From Deltaproteobacteria bacterium (GTDB taxonomy: Bacteria > Myxococcota_A > UBA796 > UBA2385): a stretch of 5,707 bases of DNA. Location of the stretch: NCBI GenBank assembly GCA_003694325.1, contig RFKJ01000412.1, positions 1 through 5,707 of the forward strand. Reading direction: 5' to 3'. Shown here in pieces: positions 1 through 4,880 of this stretch. The position numbers and the translations under genes are program-made. The number at the start of each line of letters is the position of its first letter. The stretch's first letter is position 1. The notes under the pieces were generated by a model that was given only the letters and a program-made list of their open reading frames with translations, did not search any database and was not told where the DNA came from.

Positions 1-1
1 G

Positions 2-1489
2 CTCGACCTGTGCGATGACGACATCGACCAGGACTGTGATGGGGTGTTCAATGAGTGCTCGATGGCGGGGGAGCTGGATGCGGATGTCGATGCGTGGCTC
101 ACGATCCACCGGACGCGAGGAGAGGACCCTGTCGCCATGTTCGGCCAGAATCTCGCCCACGCCGGCGACAGCAACGGCGACGGCGTGCCCGAAGTGGTCG
201 GGCTGGTGGTCGAAGAGCCCCAGGCCGATCTCGACCCGGACCCGGTACCGATCCCGTACGTGTTGATCGAGATCCCATCGGGGACCTCCGGGGGTGACCG
301 GACACTCGATGCACAGACCATGGCGACCTGGCCGATGCCCGATCCCGACACCTGGTGGACCGGGATGGCTGGATTGACGGACACCACCATCGTCGCCGAC
401 CAGGACCTCGACGGCGACGGCTACACCGATTTCATCTTCTCCACCCGCCCGACACAGTCCGAGACCGTCCGAGGCCGGGTCGACCTGTCGTTCGGACCGG
501 CGGTGGGACAACAGGATCTCGACGCCGAACCCACCCTCCGGTATCCCAGCGACTCCATCGAGTTCCAAGGCCTGCTGGAGCTGGTACAGCCAGCGGGGTC
601 GGGCGAGCCGTGGACGGTCGCAGCCGTGTTGGCCCCGGTGCATTCCGAAGACCAGGGCACGCTCCACCCGGCCATCGTGCTGCTGTCCGAGGGAGAGTTC
701 GCAGGGGACACCGAGCTGGTCGACGCTCCAACCATCTGGGCCGACAACAGCCGGGAAGCCCAATGGAACATGGAGACCGCAGACCTGGACGGCGACGGCG
801 TCGCCGATCTGATCGTCACCCTGTCGGTCCCCACCACGGCCCCCCGGACATCCGCGCAAGTAGCGGCCTTCCAGGGACCCCTGGACGGCGCGTCGGGGTT
901 CACCGACGCGGACCTGGTGGTGAACGGAGGCTCCCGTGACACCTACTTCGGGCGTTCCCACTGCGTGGTCGACGGCCCGACCCGCGACGGCGAGCCCCGG
1001 TTGGCCATCGGCATGCCCGAATCGGACGACCGTCCCGACGGAATGTACGGATTCTTCCCCGTGGGTGATCTGTCCACTCCTCGTACTCTCTCGATGGAGG
1101 AGCGAGACGCGACCTTGATCAGCGACGACGATACCGTGCTGTCGACCTTCTTCTCCTGCGCCGACGTGGGCGACGTGGACGGCGACGGCAGGAACGAGAT
1201 GTCCGTGGCCGTGTACGCCGACCGGGTCGTCGAGTCCGTGGCCCTGTACGAAGCTCCCGCCAGCGGCACGGTGGATGCCAGCTCATACGACGCGGCCTTG
1301 ATCGACCACGAGGACCCTGCCACGGCCATGGGGGCTGCGGTGCTCGGCGGCGTCGACTACGACGGAGACGGTCTCAGCGACCTGGTGATCGGTGCGCCGG
1401 CGTGGCATGGCGGCAAGGTCGGCAGCAAGTACTACTACTCCTACATCGGCCGCATCCTCATCTTCCGCGGCGCGGGGCCTGCGCGCTGA
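2..1489 (+). CDS. FG-GAP/VCBS-repeat beta-propeller surface protein, 5'-truncated
   Basis: This is the C-terminal part of a probably secreted or outer-surface protein. The frame is open from the left edge to the TGA at 1487-1489. A GTG at 44 could be read as a start, but the codons before it (LDLCDDDIDQDCDGV) form a Cys/Asp-rich motif of the MopE or thrombospondin type-3 sort, so the true start lies outside the window. The rest is a chain of FG-GAP blades with DxDGDG calcium loops, for example FGQNLAHAGDSNGDGVPEVV, DLDGDGYTDFIF, DLDGDGVADLIV, DVDGDGRNEMSV and DYDGDGLSDLVIGAP. It ends with a closing strand of the IGRILIFRG type. From family knowledge, such propellers bind calcium and mediate adhesion or ligand binding outside the cell, and no enzyme signature is visible. 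The signal peptide or lipobox cannot be seen because the N-terminus is missing. The substrate is unknown. The propeller assignment is firm; the role is not. Confidence 0.93.
   Translation, partial: LDLCDDDIDQDCDGVFNECSMAGELDADVDAWLTIHRTRGEDPVAMFGQNLAHAGDSNGDGVPEVVGLVVEEPQADLDPDPVPIPYVLIEIPSGTSGGDRTLDAQTMATWPMPDPDTWWTGMAGLTDTTIVADQDLDGDGYTDFIFSTRPTQSETVRGRVDLSFGPAVGQQDLDAEPTLRYPSDSIEFQGLLELVQPAGSGEPWTVAAVLAPVHSEDQGTLHPAIVLLSEGEFAGDTELVDAPTIWADNSREAQWNMETADLDGDGVADLIVTLSVPTTAPRTSAQVAAFQGPLDGASGFTDADLVVNGGSRDTYFGRSHCVVDGPTRDGEPRLAIGMPESDDRPDGMYGFFPVGDLSTPRTLSMEERDATLISDDDTVLSTFFSCADVGDVDGDGRNEMSVAVYADRVVESVALYEAPASGTVDASSYDAALIDHEDPATAMGAAVLGGVDYDGDGLSDLVIGAPAWHGGKVGSKYYYSYIGRILIFRGAGPAR
140..1480 (+). 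repeat. Seven FG-GAP blades forming one beta-propeller (protein-level repeat)
   Basis: The calcium-loop positions in this gene recur at about 167, 404, 587, 782, 971, 1172 and 1355, a spacing of 61 to 79 residues that suits one propeller blade each. Blades 1, 2, 4, 6 and 7 keep the DxDGDG or DxNGDG loop. Blade 3 (QPAGSGEPW) and blade 5 (DGPTRDGEPR, preceded by YFGRS) have lost most of the acidic ligands but keep the position and flanking strands. Seven blades match the integrin-alpha-type fold. Blade 3 is assigned mainly by spacing, so the count of seven is an inference from periodicity. Confidence 0.75.
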
Positions 1490-1593
1490 GCACCGCCCCC
1501 GCACGGGCCGGGGTGACGTGCCCTACCACGGACGGGCTACGCCAACAAGGACGATATCTGTCCGGTTTTGGCTTCCAATCGGAACGAATTGCC

Positions 1594-1622
1594 TTGTCGC
1601 CCGTCTCGTTTCGTGATAGCTT
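1594..1622 (+). promoter_or_regulatory. Putative sigma-70-like promoter of the HNH gene
   Basis: TTGTCG at 1594-1599 and TAGCTT at 1617-1622 are separated by 17 bases, which fits the spacing of a vegetative promoter (TTG in the -35 box, TA...T in the -10 box). The surrounding stretch, about 1545-1628, is visibly richer in A and T than the neighbouring genes. Seven bases beyond the -10 box falls on the A of the ATG at 1629, so transcripts may have almost no leader. No convincing Shine-Dalgarno sequence precedes that ATG (TTGAAAGC). This is pattern matching only; there are no expression data. Confidence 0.45.
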
Positions 1623-1628
1623 GAAAGC

Positions 1629-3446
1629 ATGACGGAGAGCGAAGACCAGCTTGGTGCCAGGGCACACGTGCCGTTGGATCGGTGTCCCGAAGGGCTGCCG
1701 CCGGGCGGGGCCTCGGCACCGGGACCTGGTGTGGCAGACCGCAGAATGTCGGTCGGCCCGGGCGGTTCCTCGGTGCTGGCGCGGCTGGCCATCGACACCA
1801 TGGAAGCATGGTTGCCCAGCGACCCTCGTATCGACCGGGTGCGGGCGCTCGCGGTGGCGCTCTCGCGGTCGGCGGCGGCCCTCGACCTGCGGCTGGCCCG
1901 GGTCTGCTGCTGGATCCAGCGGCACGATCTGCGAAAGCTGGGCTACGGTTCGTTCACGACGTTCGTGCGCGAACGAATGTGCTGGCAACCATCGTGGCAG
2001 CGGCAGCTCGCCCGCCTGCTCCGCAGCGACCTGGACCTGATCAAGAAAGCAGTACAACTCGGCCTGGTGACGCTGACCGCGGCGGTGCAGGCCCCGGGGC
2101 GGGTGCGCCCCGACCAGCAGGCCGCGTGGATCCGATCCGTGGTGGCGGGCGATCCCGCGACCCGGGACCAGGGGGCCGCCGCGGACGACGACATCGACGT
2201 GCTGGTGGGCGACGACGCCGCAACGGTCCGCCGCGCCCGCCGCCTGGCCCGGCTGCTCCTGGGGCGGCCGGTGCCCGATCGCGTCGCCGACCAGCAGATC
2301 CTGGACTGGTTCCACAGCGGCGATCCGCCCGCCCGGATCCTCGAGGGCGCCCGGGCGCCGCGCCCTGCCCCGGACCTGGCGCCGGCCTCGATGCCCGACT
2401 CCCTCGGCGATCAGGCCACGCCGCTGGTCGGGCCGTGGGAAGAGCCTCGCGACCTCGACCACGCGCTGGAACTCGCCGATCGGCTCATGGCGATCCGCGA
2501 GCGGCGGCGGGCGGTCCTCGGCCGTCTGCTCGATCAGATCAAGGACTGCTGGCTGTTCCTGGACTGGGGCCACGACCGCTTCGACGACTTCGTGCAGGTG
2601 GACCTCGACATGTCGGTGCGGACGGCCGGGCGCCTCCGACGGGAAGGACGCACCCTGCTGTGGTTCCCCCAGGTCGCCGCCGCGGTGGACCGGGAGCTGT
2701 CGCTGGCACGCGTCGAGGCGCTGGGCCGGCTGGCCGACACCGCCGCCCAGGCGCGACAGTGGCTGGCGGTCGCCGACCGCGTGCCGCTCGGGGAGCTGCA
2801 GCGCATGGCGGCCGACCCCTCCGACGCGCACCGCAAGCAGCGCGCCCTGCACAAGCTGGCCGCCGAGGCCCCGGACCTGGTGGAACGGGCCCTCGCGCAG
2901 CGCCAGGCGCGGCTGGACTCCCTGCACGCGACAGGGGCCGCCGCGACAGAAACTGGCGGCAGCCCGACCGGGCTCGCCGGCTGGACCGCCGACGCCCGGC
3001 GACTGGGTCCGCCCCGCGTCGGCGATGGGCCCGACGCGCCACTGGATCGGTCGGCGATCCACGTCACCCTCCGGGTCGACGACCCGTCGGGCCCGGCCGA
3101 TGGACGCCGCGGTGCCGACCGCGCGGTCATCGTGCCTGCGGGGCTGCTGGATGCGGCACGCTGGCTGCTCGACCACGTGCAGCCTCCCGTGGAACGCGCG
3201 GCCGACCGGGTCCGCCAGCGCAGCGATCACACCTGTGAAAACCCCGAGTGCCGGCGGCGCACCATCAAGGTCCACGTCCACCACGTCACACCCCGTTCCC
3301 TGGGCGGATCCGACGACCCCGACAACCTCTGCTGCCTGTGCCCGAGTTGCCACCTGCGCCTGGTGCATGGGGGGTTCATGGCCATCGAGCGGGTCGAGGG
3401 CGCCGACGTGTTCCTGTACCCGGGGCGCGCGGTGGTGGTGCGATGA
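1629..3446 (+). CDS. HNH endonuclease domain protein with duplicated helical module
   Basis: The 605-residue product ends in a well-formed HNH nuclease domain. It has a CxxxxC pair (C536, C541), the catalytic HH (H551, H552), then N566, a CxxC pair (C571, C574) and H575. In the HNH (beta-beta-alpha metal) family the HH pair supplies a metal ligand and the general base, and the four cysteines bind a structural zinc. All key residues are present, so the domain should be active on DNA. The N-terminal part carries two helical modules, around residues 85-130 (LGYGSFTTFVRERM) and 298-339 (WGHDRFDDFVQVDLDMS), separated by an Arg/Ala/Pro-rich linker. This resembles the DUF222-like HNH proteins that occur in many copies in high-GC genomes. 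The ATG at 1629 was chosen because the promoter-like sequence abuts it; a later ATG at 1746 is possible. Biological role (mobile element, repair or defence) is unknown, and no partner methylase or transposase is nearby. Confidence 0.9.
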   Translation: MTESEDQLGARAHVPLDRCPEGLPPGGASAPGPGVADRRMSVGPGGSSVLARLAIDTMEAWLPSDPRIDRVRALAVALSRSAAALDLRLARVCCWIQRHDLRKLGYGSFTTFVRERMCWQPSWQRQLARLLRSDLDLIKKAVQLGLVTLTAAVQAPGRVRPDQQAAWIRSVVAGDPATRDQGAAADDDIDVLVGDDAATVRRARRLARLLLGRPVPDRVADQQILDWFHSGDPPARILEGARAPRPAPDLAPASMPDSLGDQATPLVGPWEEPRDLDHALELADRLMAIRERRRAVLGRLLDQIKDCWLFLDWGHDRFDDFVQVDLDMSVRTAGRLRREGRTLLWFPQVAAAVDRELSLARVEALGRLADTAAQARQWLAVADRVPLGELQRMAADPSDAHRKQRALHKLAAEAPDLVERALAQRQARLDSLHATGAAATETGGSPTGLAGWTADARRLGPPRVGDGPDAPLDRSAIHVTLRVDDPSGPADGRRGADRAVIVPAGLLDAARWLLDHVQPPVERAADRVRQRSDHTCENPECRRRTIKVHVHHVTPRSLGGSDDPDNLCCLCPSCHLRLVHGGFMAIERVEGADVFLYPGRAVVVR

Positions 3447-3515
3447 GCAAGGTACGAGGACCTGCGGGTGGCCCGACGATCCCGGGGCAGGTGTGCTCCT
3501 CGGCGCCGCTTCGGG

Positions 3516-3549
3516 TAGCCTCCGCCCCCTGCAGGGGTCCCCCGGAGGT
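3516..3549 (+). promoter_or_regulatory. Leader stem that can pair with the ribosome-binding site of the zinc-ribbon gene; overlapping -10-like box
   Basis: CCTCCG at 3519-3524 is the exact complement of CGGAGG at 3543-3548, which contains the Shine-Dalgarno GGAGG (3544-3548) six bases before the ATG at 3555. Between them lies a perfect 12-base palindrome, CCCCTGCAGGGG (3526-3537), so the stretch can fold into a nested hairpin that hides the ribosome-binding site. TAGCCT at 3516-3521 also looks like a -10 box, with no good -35 partner. If it is used, transcription would begin near 3528 and the transcript would lack the CCTCCG arm. The pairing is seen directly; the regulatory meaning is inferred, and chance pairing is common at this GC content. 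Confidence 0.35.
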
Positions 3550-3554
3550 CATCG

Positions 3555-4523
3555 ATGCGCAAACGAGAGCTGGGCCGCTACCAGATGCTGTGGGACTGCC
3601 CCTTCTGCGGCGCCGAGAAGCTGCTGGGGATCGACCATCGCCACTGCCCCGGGTGCGGCGCGCCCCAGGATCCCGAGCGGCGCTACTTCCCGCCCGAAGG
3701 CGAGGAGATCGCGGTCGAGGACCACCCGTTCCACGGTGCCGACAAGCTCTGTCCGGCGTGCAGTTCGCCCAACGCCGCCATCGCCGGGTTCTGCGTCAAC
3801 TGCGGCAGCCCGCTGGGCGAGGCCGCGACGGCGAAGAAGGTGGACGAAGCCCCTCCCCCCTTGCCCACCGACGACGCCCCCGACAAGAAGCGGAAACGCG
3901 GCTGCGCTCTGCCTCTGGTCCTGCTGGTGTTCGTCGGGGCGTTCATCGCCTGCGTCGGCATCTTCCTGTGGAAGAAGGAGGCGCCGGCGACGGTGACCGG
4001 CCACACCTGGGAGCGCACCATCGAGGTGGAGCGCTACACCACGGTCGAGGATTCGGCCTGGCGCGACGAGGTGCCCACCGGCGCCCGCATCCAGGAGTGC
4101 CACAAGGAGCAGCGCGGCACCGAGAGGGTCCAGGACGGCGAGACCTGCCGGACGGTGAAGAAGGACAACGGCGACGGCACCTTCACCAAGGTCGAGGAGT
4201 GCGAGCCGAAGTACGTCGACAAGCCCGTGCAGGACGACCGTTGCACCTACGAGTTGGACCAATGGGTGACCGACCGGACGGAACGCGCCACCGGCAACAG
4301 CGTCGCCGACACGCCGCACTGGCCCGAGGTGACGCTGTCGCCCAAGGAGCGGGAAGGACAGCGCACCGAGCGCTACGTCGTCACCTTCGACGTGGAAGGG
4401 GACGACGCCTCCTGCTCGACCAGCCAGGAGCGCTGGCAGAGCCTCGCGGTCGGATCCCGGTGGACCGCCAAGGTCGGCGTGATCACCGACACCATCGACT
4501 GCGATCACCTGGAGATGCGCTGA
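3555..4523 (+). CDS. Double zinc-ribbon, single-pass membrane protein
   Basis: This gene encodes a 322-residue protein of unknown function. The first zinc ribbon uses C15/C18 and C31/C34 (WDCPFCG ... HCPGCGAPQ). The second uses C66/C69 and C80/C83 (LCPACSS ... FCVNCGSPLG). A proline-rich charged linker (about 91-115, ending KKRKRG) leads into one hydrophobic helix at about 117-139, followed by KK. The basic residues before the helix suggest that the ribbons stay in the cytoplasm. The exterior domain (about 140-322) begins WERTIEVERYTTVEDSAW and has six cysteines (182, 198, 216, 230, 287, 316), an even number compatible with disulfides. I recall unannotated bacterial zinc-ribbon membrane proteins with a similar WxRTIEVERY...VxxSxW and YELDxWVxDR pattern, but cannot check this here. 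The start is supported by GGAGG at 3544-3548. The gene lies 108 bases after the HNH gene on the same strand and converges with the Dabb gene. No enzymatic residues are recognised; a sensor or envelope scaffold is only a guess. Confidence 0.88.
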   Translation: MRKRELGRYQMLWDCPFCGAEKLLGIDHRHCPGCGAPQDPERRYFPPEGEEIAVEDHPFHGADKLCPACSSPNAAIAGFCVNCGSPLGEAATAKKVDEAPPPLPTDDAPDKKRKRGCALPLVLLVFVGAFIACVGIFLWKKEAPATVTGHTWERTIEVERYTTVEDSAWRDEVPTGARIQECHKEQRGTERVQDGETCRTVKKDNGDGTFTKVEECEPKYVDKPVQDDRCTYELDQWVTDRTERATGNSVADTPHWPEVTLSPKEREGQRTERYVVTFDVEGDDASCSTSQERWQSLAVGSRWTAKVGVITDTIDCDHLEMR

Positions 4524-4555
4524 AGGCCAGGCCCGGCCACCCCTGGATCCATCCC

Positions 4556-4576
4556 CGCGGGAGGCTCAACCCCGCG
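4556..4576. other. Small stem-loop at the tail-to-tail gene junction
   Basis: CGCGGG (4556-4561) and CCCGCG (4571-4576) are perfect complements around a nine-base loop that contains the stop codon of the minus-strand Dabb gene (4566-4568). It sits just after the plus-strand zinc-ribbon gene ends at 4523. The position suits a shared transcription-ending or transcript-stabilising hairpin. There is no T-run on either strand, so a standard intrinsic terminator is not supported. Confidence 0.25.
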
Positions 4577-4862
4577 TGGTGAAATTCCAGGCCTTCTTGA
4601 CGTGGCACCGGGGCTCCAGCCAGTCCAGGTATTCCCGGTGTGCCGGGTGGGGCACGTAGGCGTCCACCGCGTCCATGTCGGCAAACCGCAGCCGGAGGCA
4701 GAGGTCCCAGCTTCCCGCGCTCTGGATGTCGGCGGGGATGTCGGCCTCCACCGCCTGGACCCCCGGCACGGCGGACAACATGCGCTCACTCTCCGCGGCG
4801 ATGGCCTCCCGCTGGGGGACGAATTCATCGTGGAGCTTGATCAGGACGACTCGAACGACCAC
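4566..4862 (-). CDS. Dabb family (stress-responsive alpha/beta-barrel) protein
   Basis: The 98-residue product has the length and pattern of a single Dabb domain, a dimeric ferredoxin-like alpha/beta barrel. It opens with a beta strand (VVRVVLIKL), followed by a helix with a central PGV turn (residues 33-35), a strand SWDLCLRLRF (51-60), a helix (DMDAVDAYV), and the family's typical HPAH sequence at 72-75 followed by YLDWLEP. Members are small cytoplasmic proteins, some induced by stress and some enzymes in polyketide-type or catabolic pathways; the exact activity cannot be told here. Translation begins at a GTG (4860-4862); no in-frame ATG exists between it and the preceding stop. The site GGAG, five bases upstream, supports the GTG. 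It lies 18 bases after the P-loop ATPase gene in the same frame and is almost certainly co-transcribed with it. The C-terminus converges on the zinc-ribbon gene with 42 bases between them. Confidence 0.85.
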   Translation of the reverse strand: MVVRVVLIKLHDEFVPQREAIAAESERMLSAVPGVQAVEADIPADIQSAGSWDLCLRLRFADMDAVDAYVPHPAHREYLDWLEPRCHVKKAWNFTTRG

Positions 4863-4867
4863 GGCGA

Positions 4868-4871
4868 CTCC
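4868..4871 (-). promoter_or_regulatory. Ribosome-binding site deciding the GTG start of the Dabb gene
   Basis: On the minus strand the sequence reads GGAG, then TCGCC, then GTG. The five-base spacing is near ideal, and this is the only start-type codon in frame between the upstream TGA (4881-4883) and the conserved first beta strand. The site lies wholly in the 18-base gap after the ATPase gene, so ribosomes ending there could restart here. Confidence 0.6.
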
Positions 4872-4880
4872 ATTGCGGGC

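Noticed and set aside
1501..1537. Overlapping GC hairpins (GCACG...CGTGC and GCCC...GGGC) after the FG-GAP gene, considered as a terminator
   Set aside because: The stems are only four or five bases, compete with one another, and no T-run follows; such pairing is common by chance in GC-rich DNA.
1458..3368. A 636-residue open frame on the minus strand opposite the HNH gene
   Set aside because: Its translation is low-complexity Arg/Ala/Gly/Pro/His-rich with no recognisable domain, and the opposite strand has an intact HNH motif. At this GC content long antisense frames are expected.
1629..3446. The HNH gene as part of a restriction-modification, homing or other defence system
   Set aside because: No methylase, specificity subunit, intron, intein or transposase is adjacent, and the neighbours do not suggest a defence cassette.
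3549..4508. A 319-residue minus-strand frame opposite the zinc-ribbon gene
   Set aside because: It is a mirror of the coding strand without motifs, whereas the plus strand has eight zinc-ligand cysteines, a membrane helix and a Shine-Dalgarno site.
3248..4582. A 444-residue plus-strand frame overlapping the HNH and zinc-ribbon genes, including an ATGA overlap at 3443
   Set aside because: The ATGA overlap looked like a coupled start, but the translation is Arg/Pro-rich and runs across the well-supported zinc-ribbon gene in another frame.
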